A stretch of DNA of 64,000 bases from NCBI GenBank assembly GCA_035651455.1, contig DASRFR010000054.1, forward strand, positions 186,001-250,000, given 5' to 3'. Position 1 is the stretch's first letter; every line of letters starts with the position of its first letter. This stretch comes from DASRFR01 sp035651455. Lineage in GTDB: Bacteria > Acidobacteriota > Terriglobia > Terriglobales > Acidobacteriaceae. The position numbers and the translations under genes are program-made. The notes under the pieces are model-generated. The model was not told where the DNA came from and did not search any database. It was given only the letters and a program-made list of their open reading frames with translations. Below are positions 26,764 through 35,507 of this stretch, piece by piece.

Positions 26764-28626
26764 ATGGCCGCTGACCTGATCGAACGCCTGAAGAAAGCTC
26801 CTGTCCTTTGCGACGGCGCAATGGGTACGTTGCTATACGGCAAGGGCATTTTCCTCAATCGCTGCTATGACGAGTTGAATCTTTCGCAACCGGACCTGAT
26901 CCGAGCCATTCATCATGAATACCTGCAGGCGGGAGCGGAAATCATTGAGACCAATACCTTTGGCGGGAATTCTTTTCGTCTCGCCCGGCATTCGCTAGCT
27001 GACAAGACACACGAAATTAATCTTACCGGCGCCAGACTGGCGCGCGATGCCGCCAAGAGTTTCGACGTCTGGGTGGCTGGCGCTGTGGGGCCGCTCGGCG
27101 TCCGCATCGAGCCGCTGGGGAAGACTTCGTTCGAGGAAGCGCGCCAAAGTTTCCGCCAACAAATTGCAGCTCTCGTCGAGGGCGGAGTCGATCTGATCAT
27201 CCTCGAGACCTTCGGCTATCTAGAGGAACTGCATCAGGCCATGTTGGCAGCCCGCGAGGTGGCTCCGAAAGTTCCAGTGGTTGCGCAGGTCACGATCGAC
27301 GAAGACGCAAACTGCCTGGATGGCTCCGACCCTGAGACATTTGTTCCACGACTTGAGGAGTGGGGCGCCAACGTAATCGGATGTAATTGCAGCGTTGGAC
27401 CGGTCGCCATGCTGGAAGCTATGGAGCGGGTGCGTGCCGCTACCTCCCTGCCCTTGTCGGCTCAGCCCAACGCCGGTATTCCGCGTTCCGTGGAAGGCCG
27501 CAGCATTTACCTCTGTTCGCCGGAGTACATGGCCAGCTACGCGCGCAAGTTTGTCGCTGCGGGGGTGCGGCTGGTCGGCGGCTGCTGCGGAACTACGCCG
27601 GAGCATATCCGTTCTATGAAATCTGCGCTGCGCGTGGGGGAAGCCCGCGCTCGCACCGCCACTGTGCATGTTGTAACCCCGCATGCCACACCCACCGCAG
27701 CTCCGGCGTTCCCATTGAAAGATCGTTCGCAATTGGGCGCAAAGCTGGCCAATGGCGAGTTCGTCACCATGGTCGAGATCGTGCCTCCAAAGGGCACGGA
27801 CGTTTCCAAGGAACTGGATGGCGGCCGTTTTCTGAAATCGGTCGGCGTAGACGCCATCAATATTCCTGACAGCCCGCGCGCTTCGGCACGCATGAGTAAC
27901 CAGGCCCTGTGCCTTCTCATGAAGGAACAAGTGGGCATTGAGCCTGTCCTGCACTACACTTGCCGCGATCGGAACGTTTTGTGCATTCAATCCGACCTCC
28001 TGGGCGCGGCGGCCACAGGCGTTCGCAACCTGATCTGCATCACCGGCGATCCGCCAAAAATGGGCAACTACCCCGACGCTACGGCTGTCTTCGACGTGGA
28101 CTCCATCGGGTTGGTCAACATCGTCCACAACTTGAACCGGGGCCTGGATATAGGGGGAAATCCCATCGGCACCGGAACCGCTTTCGTGATCGGGGTGGGC
28201 GCGAATCCCGGTCTGCCCACCATAGACGAGGAGATCCGCCGTTTCGAATTCAAGGTGGAAGCCGGTGCCGAGTACGTTGTTACCCAGCCGGTTTTCGATC
28301 TCACGTTGCTGGAAAAGTTCCTCCGGCGGATTGACCACTGCCGCATCCCGGTGGTCGCCGGTATCTGGCCCCTGGTCAGCGTTCGTAATGCCGAGTTCAT
28401 GAAGAACGAACTGCGCGTATCTGTACCCGACTCAATTCTCGAGCGCATGAGCCGCGCCGCTTCTCCCGAACTAGCCCGCTCCGAGGGCGTTGCTATTGCC
28501 CGGGAGATGCTGCTGGCCGCTCGCGACCTTTGCCAGGGCGCGCAAATCAGTGCTCCCATGGGACGGTACGCTTCGGCCGTGGACGTGCTTGAAGTCCTGG
28601 GAACCCGCTCGACCGCCTCCGTATAA
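26764..28626 (+). CDS. Bifunctional homocysteine methyltransferase / methylenetetrahydrofolate reductase
   Basis: 620-residue fusion of the homocysteine-binding domain of MetH (residues 1 to about 290) with a MetF-type reductase (about 320 to 610). The zinc ligands of the methyltransferase are the Cys of NVIGCNCSVGP and the pair in GGCCGTTPEHIR. The reductase has TMVEIVPPKGTD, ICITGDPP and EYVVTQPVFD. The layout matches B. subtilis YitJ, so one protein can make 5-methyl-THF and pass the methyl group to homocysteine or another thiol acceptor. No cobalamin domain is present. No SAM riboswitch was recognised in the short upstream gap. Confidence 0.93.
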   Translation: MAADLIERLKKAPVLCDGAMGTLLYGKGIFLNRCYDELNLSQPDLIRAIHHEYLQAGAEIIETNTFGGNSFRLARHSLADKTHEINLTGARLARDAAKSFDVWVAGAVGPLGVRIEPLGKTSFEEARQSFRQQIAALVEGGVDLIILETFGYLEELHQAMLAAREVAPKVPVVAQVTIDEDANCLDGSDPETFVPRLEEWGANVIGCNCSVGPVAMLEAMERVRAATSLPLSAQPNAGIPRSVEGRSIYLCSPEYMASYARKFVAAGVRLVGGCCGTTPEHIRSMKSALRVGEARARTATVHVVTPHATPTAAPAFPLKDRSQLGAKLANGEFVTMVEIVPPKGTDVSKELDGGRFLKSVGVDAINIPDSPRASARMSNQALCLLMKEQVGIEPVLHYTCRDRNVLCIQSDLLGAAATGVRNLICITGDPPKMGNYPDATAVFDVDSIGLVNIVHNLNRGLDIGGNPIGTGTAFVIGVGANPGLPTIDEEIRRFEFKVEAGAEYVVTQPVFDLTLLEKFLRRIDHCRIPVVAGIWPLVSVRNAEFMKNELRVSVPDSILERMSRAASPELARSEGVAIAREMLLAARDLCQGAQISAPMGRYASAVDVLEVLGTRSTASV

Positions 28627-28773
28627 ATAAGCTGGTCCAGACCGTCTGTGCTCGGATTGCCCAGACGCGCAATCAGGTGACGTCCTTTCGGCATGGTAAC
28701 GTCGCTCGATTTACACAGATTTAACTGGACATGCAACGCAAGAAATTGCATACAATAGGAGCGGAGCTATCCG

Positions 28774-29016
28774 TTGCCAAAGTTTGAGGAATGCCTCCAG
28801 CGCCTGGAAAAAATAGTTCAGGAGCTGGAAAAAGGGGAAATCCCCCTGGAGAAGTCGCTTACCTTGTTCGAAGAGGGTATGCAGCTTTCTTCGGCTTGCC
28901 GCAAGGAACTGGAAGAAGCGGAAGGCAAGGTGGAAATCCTCCTCAAGCAGAACGGTAAACTCCATCCGGAGCCATTCGAGCCCCTGAGCGACAAGGCGCA
29001 ACCCGGAAGGCGCTGA
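28774..29016 (+). CDS. xseB: Exodeoxyribonuclease VII small subunit
   Basis: 80-residue helical protein that caps XseA filaments. It reads FEECLQRLEKIVQELEKGE followed by LEKSLTLFEEGMQLSS, the conserved family core. The start is a TTG at 28774 preceded by GGAGCGGAG. The large subunit xseA is not adjacent. In many bacteria xseB directly precedes ispA; here a receiver-like gene and a terminator separate them. Confidence 0.93.
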   Translation: MPKFEECLQRLEKIVQELEKGEIPLEKSLTLFEEGMQLSSACRKELEEAEGKVEILLKQNGKLHPEPFEPLSDKAQPGRR

Positions 29017-29104
29017 GTCGGATCGTCTCGCTCGTGGTAAGAACGCTGTGACGGCGTTGATCAGGTGTCACAGCCCAGCCGTAATACGCGAAAGCAGGGG
29101 ATGT

Positions 29105-29476
29105 ATGCAGTCACTGAACGTGGTTCTCTTCCAGAGCGATACGCGGGTCGCTCAAGCCGTGGCGTCTAGCCTGAGTGCTCACTTCGCCTCGGTTCACGTC
29201 GTCACCTCTCCCCAGGAATTGCATAGCACGATTGCCAAATTTCGCGCGAGGCTTGTGATTGTCGATCTCGAGCTTTCCCGACTTTCTATAGTTGAGAGGC
29301 TCCATAAGGAATTTCCCGCCATCTCCATCGTATGCACGCACCGCATTGCGGATGAAGAAATGTGGGCGGCGGTGCTGGCCGCGGGCGGGGATGACATCCT
29401 GCCTGCCCACGATACTCACGGCATTCTTCAGTCTGCCTTGCGCAATGCCGCAATGGCCCGCTCAGCGGCAGCCTGA
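29105..29476 (+). CDS. Standalone receiver-domain protein
   Basis: 123 residues forming a single response-regulator receiver fold: NVVLFQSDTRVAQAVASSL (start), LVIVDLELS with the candidate phosphoacceptor Asp, and EEMWAAVLAAGGDDILPA at the end. The conserved Lys of active receivers is replaced by Ala or His near LPAHD, so signalling may be atypical. There is no output domain. I use the ATG at 29105, which follows GCAGGGGA. It sits between xseB and ispA and is followed by a strong terminator. Confidence 0.7.
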   Translation: MQSLNVVLFQSDTRVAQAVASSLSAHFASVHVVTSPQELHSTIAKFRARLVIVDLELSRLSIVERLHKEFPAISIVCTHRIADEEMWAAVLAAGGDDILPAHDTHGILQSALRNAAMARSAAA

Positions 29477-29500
29477 ATCGCAGATATTTTCGGTTTCGAC

Positions 29501-29524
29501 AGACGCCGTAATTGGCGTCTTTTT
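29501..29524 (+). terminator. Rho-independent terminator
   Basis: A perfect 7-bp stem, AGACGCC with GGCGTCT, encloses a 6-base loop and is followed by a T tract. It stands 24 bp after the receiver gene and before ispA. It should end the xseB/receiver transcript. Confidence 0.85.
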
Positions 29525-29623
29525 CATTTGCCACGTTAAGTGATTGCGGATAGGCCGCCGCGCTTTCTTCTGGTGCCACGCGCGAGCTTAGAAGCGGAAG
29601 CTCTCTTGTTATACTCACCTCGC

Positions 29624-30505
29624 ATGCTCGACGTGACGCTCGATCAAGGCCGCGTTGCTGCCGATTCCGCGCTGGAGCGCTTGTTACCCGCCGAAACCGA
29701 ATATCCGTTTTCGATTCACAAAGCGATGCGGCACAGCGTGTTTGCCGGCGGAAAGCGCCTGCGTCCGATTCTGTGCATGGAAGCCGGACGCATGATCGCC
29801 GCCAAGCTTCCGGAAGGAATTGAAGACGTCGGCGCCGCGCTTGAGATGCTGCACACTTACTCTCTGATCCATGATGATCTTCCCGCTCTGGACAACGACG
29901 ATCTGCGTCGCGGACGGCCCACCTGCCACAAAGTTTTCGGCGAGGCCATCGCCATCCTTGCCGGAGATGCGTTGCAGACGCAGGCTTACGAAACCCTGTC
30001 GCGCTTGCGATGTCCTCCCGATGTCCGGGTCAGAATCATTGAAGAAATCGCGCGTGCCACGAGTACAGTCAATGGCATGATTGGCGGTCAGGTCGCGGAT
30101 CTCGAAGCGGAGCATAGCAGGCCGGACGCAGAGATGCTGGACTACATCCATCGCGCGAAAACCGCGGCTCTCATCACCGCGAGTGTGGTCAGCGGCGGCT
30201 TGCACGCTGGGGCGGATGAAACAGCGGTCAGGAAGCTGCGTTGCTTCGGTCAAAACATCGGGCTGGCATTCCAGATTGTCGATGACGTTCTTGATGTCAC
30301 GCAGACTTCGGAACAACTGGGCAAAACTGCGGGCAAAGATACCGCGGCTGAGAAAGTCACGTATCCCGCCCTCTTCGGCATAGACGAATCGCTGAAAAAA
30401 GCTGACGCCCTGGTGGACGCTGCTTGTGGACAACTTGACAGCTTCGGCGCGCGTGCCGAGGTCTTGAAGTCACTGGCGCGCTTTCTGGTCGAGCGGAAAA
30501 AGTAA
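29624..30505 (+). CDS. ispA: Farnesyl/geranyl diphosphate synthase
   Basis: Head-to-tail prenyl transferase that extends DMAPP/GPP with IPP. The 293 residues include GGKRLRPIL, the first aspartate-rich motif in LIHDDLPALDNDD (DDxxxxD, the bacterial short-chain type) and the second in QIVDDVLDV. Residues before the first motif (LHTYSLIH) have aromatic character expected to limit chain length to C15. The ATG at 29624 is preferred; the frame opens 84 bp earlier. dxs does not follow, unlike in many xseB-ispA-dxs operons. Confidence 0.92.
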   Translation: MLDVTLDQGRVAADSALERLLPAETEYPFSIHKAMRHSVFAGGKRLRPILCMEAGRMIAAKLPEGIEDVGAALEMLHTYSLIHDDLPALDNDDLRRGRPTCHKVFGEAIAILAGDALQTQAYETLSRLRCPPDVRVRIIEEIARATSTVNGMIGGQVADLEAEHSRPDAEMLDYIHRAKTAALITASVVSGGLHAGADETAVRKLRCFGQNIGLAFQIVDDVLDVTQTSEQLGKTAGKDTAAEKVTYPALFGIDESLKKADALVDAACGQLDSFGARAEVLKSLARFLVERKK

Positions 30506-30651
30506 CGTAACGCAACGCACGTTACCGCAGCAGCCAGTTACGAGACGTCACCATCCGGATATACGATGAATCTGCTGGTCTGCTCTTAACGTAATCGCAA
30601 TGCCAAGCTGCGTTAGAAAGCCAATCTCGCTCGCCGGAGAATGCCCGGATC

Positions 30652-31992
30652 ATGAGATCTTCTGTTCTTTGCCTCCTCCTGATTCTGATCTTTTCGTGCC
30701 TCACAGCGGCACGCTCGCGACCGCAGGACGATAATCCACCACCCGATGCTCGCTATAAGGCGGACATTCTCGCCATCTTCGGTCACCCTGACGATGAGGT
30801 CGAAGTCGCCGCGTTCCTGGCGCAGCAAATCGAACTGCAGCACAAGCGTGTGGCCGTCGTCTACATGACACGTGGCAACTCCGGTGGGAACGCCGCCGGC
30901 CTGGAACAGGCCACCGCGCTGGGCGACATTCGCGAGATGGAGGCGCGCCACTCCCTCGCTTCGTATGGCATCACCAACGCCTGGTTCCTGCATGGCGCGG
31001 ATACGCCGGGCGCCGACGTTCTGCACTCGCTCGAAGCTTGGGGCCATGGACGAGCCTTGGACGAAATCGTCCGGCTGGTCCGGATCACTCGTCCCGGCGT
31101 GATCATCACCTGGCTTCCGGCCTACGTGGTGGGAGAAAATCATGAGGATCACCAAGGCTCGGGGGTCCTGGCCACCGAAGCATTCGACCTCGCGGCCAAT
31201 CCGCTTGCCTTCCCCGAGCAGCTCGAAACCCCGCGCAACCGCGCTGCGATCAACAATTACGGGGAAGGCCTTCGTCCCTGGCAGCCGAAAAAGATCTACT
31301 ACGTCTCGGATGCCGACCACTTTGACTTTTACAAGGGGAATGGTCCCGAGTATGCCACCGGTCAGTTGTCGCCTTCCAAAAAGGTGCCGTACTCGCGTAT
31401 CGCGGCGAACGCCTGGACCTTTTACCTCACCCAAAACGATTTCAGCGATGCACAGCTAAAAGAATTCACTGAAGCGCCGGTGCGCTTCATCTTTGGGAAG
31501 TCGCTGGTAGGAGGCACGCCGACAGGCGACGTCTTTGAGGGAATCATCAGCGAGCCGATCGCCTACGCCCCCCCTCGTGGTTATGAGCCGCCCGCTCCCG
31601 GGTTGAGGTTCGATCTGGGGGGTCCGTGGGCCTTTTATCGTGAATTTTGGCCTGCCCATGATATCGGGCACTTGAAGGAACTCTTCTCTCCAGAAGCGCA
31701 GGTCGGGCCTGGGGAGTCGCTCTGGGTACCCTTGTTAATTCGTAACAACACCGAGTCACCGCGAGACATCACCCTGCGCGTCACACTACCGCCCAATTGG
31801 ACCTCGAAGCCCGAGCCATCCTCCCTCACTATCCCGGCTCACGAGTCGGCTTCTGTGCAACTCACGGTGACCTCTTCAGTCGCGGATAAGAACGCGTGGA
31901 AGACGCTCGCATTCGAAGCCGACAGCAAAGGCCAGAAAATTGGCGCCGCCAGCCTGCGGGTCAAGGTTGCCGGCAATGGGTTGCCCCAGTAA
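30652..31992 (+). CDS. Exported PIG-L family deacetylase
   Basis: 446 residues with an N-terminal signal peptide (core LCLLLILIFSCLTA). A PIG-L/LmbE domain occupies about residues 35-290, with the zinc motif GHPDDE at 44-49 and a second site HEDH at 164-167. Known relatives remove N-acetyl groups from N-acetylglucosamine conjugates. The C-terminal 130 residues are a beta-rich module (LRVTLPPNW, HESASVQLTVTS) like the NEW3/NPCBM-associated domains of secreted glycosidases. It is therefore a likely periplasmic or surface carbohydrate deacetylase. Confidence 0.85.
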   Translation: MRSSVLCLLLILIFSCLTAARSRPQDDNPPPDARYKADILAIFGHPDDEVEVAAFLAQQIELQHKRVAVVYMTRGNSGGNAAGLEQATALGDIREMEARHSLASYGITNAWFLHGADTPGADVLHSLEAWGHGRALDEIVRLVRITRPGVIITWLPAYVVGENHEDHQGSGVLATEAFDLAANPLAFPEQLETPRNRAAINNYGEGLRPWQPKKIYYVSDADHFDFYKGNGPEYATGQLSPSKKVPYSRIAANAWTFYLTQNDFSDAQLKEFTEAPVRFIFGKSLVGGTPTGDVFEGIISEPIAYAPPRGYEPPAPGLRFDLGGPWAFYREFWPAHDIGHLKELFSPEAQVGPGESLWVPLLIRNNTESPRDITLRVTLPPNWTSKPEPSSLTIPAHESASVQLTVTSSVADKNAWKTLAFEADSKGQKIGAASLRVKVAGNGLPQ

Positions 31993-32044
31993 ACACTTTC
32001 GAGCTTGCTGGAATGGTTGCTGATTGACAACTGGGCGCGGTGGG

Positions 32045-33028
32045 TCAGCGGCAACAGTGACCCGACAAGTGTTGATTCAGAACTCGCATCATGTACAGAT
32101 GAAAAAACTCATCTGGCTTCGAATTCAGGCACACCTGCGCATTCGCCGCTCCCGCAATCGGCCGCGTGTACCCCTTATCATCGACTTCGATTCGCAGCGG
32201 CTTGGTGGGACAGATCTCCGGCTGTATGGCGTTCGCCACCGCGACTGGATCGTACAACGTCGGCGTCTGCCCGCCCCATAAGTGGTAAAGAAGCGTAAGC
32301 GCATCGGTGAGCGGAGTGCTGCGCTGAAAAATGAGTTCCCGTTTGACTTCATCCAATTTCAGTTGCGTCGAATCGAGCGGCATCATGAAGATGGGTACTC
32401 CGGAAGCAAACAGCCTCTTCGCAGCCGCCACATCCGAGACAATGTTGTACTCGGGATCCGGTCCATGGTCCGGCAAATAACCAAGATCGTTGTAGCCGCG
32501 ATAAACGGATCCTCCCATCATCACCACTCGTTTGAGCTTTCGAAAGGTGTCCGGATCGCGCTCAATCAACGGGCCGACATTGCTGAGGGGGGCGATTTCC
32601 AGCAATGTGATTTGATCCGGATAGCGCCGTATTTGTTCGAGGATGAAATCCAGCGCCGACCCGTATTCTCTGACCGGCTTCCAGAACGAGCGCGCATACG
32701 GCGCATGATCCATCATCAGCTTGCTGACTGTGGAGATGCCCGCAAAAATCGGAATGCTTTCCTTCCCTGTCTCGCAGAGCATACGATCGACCACTCGGGC
32801 GCGCAGTTGGGTATCACCCCAGGCGGTTGTCACGCCAAGGACTTCGAACTCAGGGCTGGACAGCACCAGTGCCAGCGCGAAAGCATCGTCAATGTCATCA
32901 CCAATATCGGTGTCGAGGATGATCTTCTCGCGGCTGGGGCTCGCGGCAACTCCGTGTGCATAAGTCGAACCTTTGAGAAACGACGCTACTAACACTAAGC
33001 AGAGGAAGGCCAGTGCACGACTTCTCAT
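32045..33028 (-). CDS. Exported inosine-uridine nucleoside hydrolase family protein
   Basis: 327 residues with a signal peptide (LAFLCLVLVASFLKGSTYA) and the nucleoside hydrolase calcium/ribose site DTDIGDDIDDAFAL near residues 37-50. Further family residues are the LEIAPLSNVGPLI motif and VMMGGSVYRG. It cleaves the N-glycosidic bond of ribonucleosides, here outside the cytoplasm. The ATG at 33028 is preferred over one 18 bp upstream because GGGTGA precedes it. The end is convergent with the PIG-L gene after 52 bp. Confidence 0.88.
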   Translation of the reverse strand: MRSRALAFLCLVLVASFLKGSTYAHGVAASPSREKIILDTDIGDDIDDAFALALVLSSPEFEVLGVTTAWGDTQLRARVVDRMLCETGKESIPIFAGISTVSKLMMDHAPYARSFWKPVREYGSALDFILEQIRRYPDQITLLEIAPLSNVGPLIERDPDTFRKLKRVVMMGGSVYRGYNDLGYLPDHGPDPEYNIVSDVAAAKRLFASGVPIFMMPLDSTQLKLDEVKRELIFQRSTPLTDALTLLYHLWGGQTPTLYDPVAVANAIQPEICPTKPLRIEVDDKGYTRPIAGAANAQVCLNSKPDEFFHLYMMRVLNQHLSGHCCR

Positions 33029-33392
33029 CAAATCACCCGAAACCATCGCTGAAGCTTGATCTGCTGGCGCAGAGCTCTATACGTCTGCGGACCACTCGCA
33101 GTGCTCCGACTTTAGCATGACCCCAAACAGAGGCCGCTGGATTGCGTTTTCATTTTCGACATCAGGAACTTTTTTAGGCACCCTAGTGACTTTCGCCTGC
33201 AACAAGGAGTAGCCTTTTGGGCTACTCGCTCATGATTCTCCTGATCAGGGAAAGAATACCTAAGCGCCAGCTGGCCCATGCTCTTCACCAGCATGCGGCT
33301 GGAAGAAAGTTCTGGCCGGGCGACACCGTTCTCGTAGCAGCGGCGACGCATCGCTTGATTCGGCCCAGCTTTGATTTCATGTGAGAGGAAAA
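33029..33392. other. Intergenic region with one hairpin
   Basis: 364 bp between divergent genes. It contains an 8-bp perfect hairpin at 33207-33227 (GAGTAGCC, 5-base loop, GGCTACTC) without a following T run on either strand. No gene or known RNA was recognised. Promoters for both flanking genes must lie here. Confidence 0.4.
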
Positions 33393-34061
33393 ATGCAGAC
33401 TCGATTTCTGTTCTCCTGTTGTTGCGCGCTGATGCTTCTCTTACCGTTCGCACTGCATGCCGAGTCCGGAGACTGGCAACAGCTTTTCAACGGTAAAGAC
33501 CTGACCGGCTGGAAGCATGTTGGACCCGGGGGCGACACCGTCGAGGATGGCCTGATTCGCACCCAGGGTGGCATGGGCCTGCTGTACTGGACCGGAGGCA
33601 AGCTGGGCAACTGCGTGATCCGCGTGACTTACCGAATGCGCGACGAGAATGACAACTCCGGCGTCTTCATCCGCATTCCCATCGAACCCCGCGAGGAATG
33701 GATGCCGGTCCACTACGGATACGAGGTGCAGATCGATAATCACCCAGAGACCTCCAATGAAGACGACTATCACATTACCGGCACGCTCTACTCGCTCACC
33801 AGGCCCCTTGCCAAGCCAGGTAAACCCGGCCCCGAGTGGAACACTATGGAGATCACCTTGGATGGTCCTCACACGGTCGTCGTGCTGAATGGCGTGAAGG
33901 TGACGGACTATACGGAAGGCGACCCGGTGCCTGAACGCAAATTCAATTTCGAGCCTCAACGCGGACCCAGGCCTCTCGAAGGCTACATCGGCTTGCAAAA
34001 CCACAGTGACAAGGACGTCGTGTTCTTCAAAGAGGTCGCTATCAGGAAACTCGGAAAGTGA
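33393..34061 (+). CDS. Secreted DUF1080 (3-keto-disaccharide hydrolase) protein
   Basis: 222 residues: signal peptide (FLFSCCCALMLLLPFALHA), then a concanavalin-like DUF1080 domain with WQQLFNGKDLTGWKH, RDENDNSGVFIRIP and GYIGLQNHSD. Members of this family are now described as 3-keto-glycoside hydrolases. The ATG at 33393 is directly after GAGAGGAAAA. It is followed after 33 bp by a TAT-exported Gfo/Idh/MocA oxidoreductase, a partner that could generate 3-keto sugars. Together they look like a periplasmic oxidise-then-cleave route; that link is inference. Confidence 0.85.
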   Translation: MQTRFLFSCCCALMLLLPFALHAESGDWQQLFNGKDLTGWKHVGPGGDTVEDGLIRTQGGMGLLYWTGGKLGNCVIRVTYRMRDENDNSGVFIRIPIEPREEWMPVHYGYEVQIDNHPETSNEDDYHITGTLYSLTRPLAKPGKPGPEWNTMEITLDGPHTVVVLNGVKVTDYTEGDPVPERKFNFEPQRGPRPLEGYIGLQNHSDKDVVFFKEVAIRKLGK

Positions 34062-34094
34062 ACGCACGCCCACACCAGCCTTGAGGAGGCAATC

Positions 34095-35447
34095 ATGAAC
34101 AAGTTTTCACGACGCGAATTCCTGGGCGTCAGCGCGGCGGTTGCAGGAGCATCCCTGGCTGCTAAATCGATCCTGCTCGATCCCGAACCACTTATGGCGT
34201 GGCAGACTCCGGTGGCTCCCAGCGATCGCGTGCGTTTCGGCATCATTGGCATTGGTATGCAGGGCTCGGGCTTGCTGGCAAATGCCATCCAGTTGCCGGG
34301 CGTGGAGTGTGTTGCCGCCTGCGATCTTTATGACGGTCGCCACACGCTGGCGCGCGAGATCACCGCCAAATCGGAGCTTCCAGTGACCCGGCGCTATCAG
34401 GAATTACTTGCGAGCAAAGACATCGATTGCATTGTCGCGGCCGTCCCCGACCACTGGCATCGGCAACTCGTCATGGACACCGTGAGTGCGGGCAAAGACA
34501 TCTACTGTGAAAAGCCGATGTCGCACAGTGCTGCGGATGGGGTCGCGATGGTAAATGCCGCGAAGAAGTCCGGGCGCATCGTCCAGATCGGCTCCCAGCG
34601 CGTCAGTTCTCAGATCTGCAAGAAAGCGAGGCAAATGGTCGCGGAGGGCCAGCTCGGTCAATTGATGCTAGTCGAAGGTTGGCTTGGACGTAACGATCCG
34701 ACCGGCTGCTGGGAATATCCTCCTCCCACCGACCTCTCGCCCCAAACTCTCGATTGGGATACCTGGCAGGGCGACGTGCCCAAGCGCGCCTTTGATCCGC
34801 TGATTTTTGCGCGCTGGCGTTGCTGGAAGGAATACGGCACCGGCGTGGCAGGCGATCTGCTGGTGCACCTGGTCAGCGGCATGATGTTCATCCTCGACGT
34901 GAACACGCCTCCGAAGCGCGCCATGGCCATGGGAGGCATTCTGCGCTGGAAAGATGGCCGCAACATGCCCGACGTGCACGCGACGTTATTCCAGTACGGC
35001 GATATCCCCGTCTACATGCGGCTCAATCTCGGCACCGAGATGCCCGAGACTTACCGCTTCCAGGGCTCGAAGGGAATTCTTGAAGTTACAGAGTTTGGTC
35101 TTAGCTTCGCGCCGCAAACTGGCGAGGACTCCGCTCCCAGCTATTATGCCAATGGCTTCCCTCGCGCCATGCGGGAGGCTTACGAGAAAAAATGGCATGA
35201 GGAGAACGATCCGAAAATCGGTCAGGCGCCTATGGCGGAGACTGTGGTCATCAAGGGACCTGATTTCGACGACCTCAAGCCCCACCTCTGGGCGTTCTTC
35301 GAAGGGGTACGCTCACGTAAGCCCGTGGTCGAAGACGTCGTGTTTGGCCACCATGCGGCCTTGGCGTGCCACATGGCGAACGAATCCTACTTCCGGCAGA
35401 AGACCGTGTACTGGGATGAGAGTTCCAGCACCATAAAGAACGCATGA
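34095..35447 (+). CDS. TAT-exported Gfo/Idh/MocA oxidoreductase
   Basis: 450-residue NAD(P)-binding sugar oxidoreductase. The N terminus MNKFSRREFLGVSAAVAGAS is a twin-arginine signal. After it comes a Rossmann fold (RFGIIGIGMQGSG) and the catalytic EKPMSH motif, typical for this family. TAT export of a folded, cofactor-loaded enzyme fits a periplasmic sugar oxidase. A strong GAGGAGG lies seven bases upstream. It is downstream of the DUF1080 gene by 33 bp in the same direction. Confidence 0.9.
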   Translation: MNKFSRREFLGVSAAVAGASLAAKSILLDPEPLMAWQTPVAPSDRVRFGIIGIGMQGSGLLANAIQLPGVECVAACDLYDGRHTLAREITAKSELPVTRRYQELLASKDIDCIVAAVPDHWHRQLVMDTVSAGKDIYCEKPMSHSAADGVAMVNAAKKSGRIVQIGSQRVSSQICKKARQMVAEGQLGQLMLVEGWLGRNDPTGCWEYPPPTDLSPQTLDWDTWQGDVPKRAFDPLIFARWRCWKEYGTGVAGDLLVHLVSGMMFILDVNTPPKRAMAMGGILRWKDGRNMPDVHATLFQYGDIPVYMRLNLGTEMPETYRFQGSKGILEVTEFGLSFAPQTGEDSAPSYYANGFPRAMREAYEKKWHEENDPKIGQAPMAETVVIKGPDFDDLKPHLWAFFEGVRSRKPVVEDVVFGHHAALACHMANESYFRQKTVYWDESSSTIKNA

Positions 35448-35507
35448 GCCTCAACGCATTGCTCGCGAACCGGCCCGGCTCTGTAGGAGAGAAAGCAATC
35501 ACCAGAC

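Noticed and set aside
27220..28338. Long minus-strand open frame (372 residues) opposite the MetH/MetF fusion
   Set aside because: It is a shadow caused by high GC and codon bias; the plus-strand gene has clear homology.
30613..31434. Minus-strand frame opposite the PIG-L gene
   Set aside because: Shadow; the plus strand carries the zinc motifs.
33207..33227. Hairpin as terminator
   Set aside because: Perfect stem but no T run on either strand and no gene ending into it.
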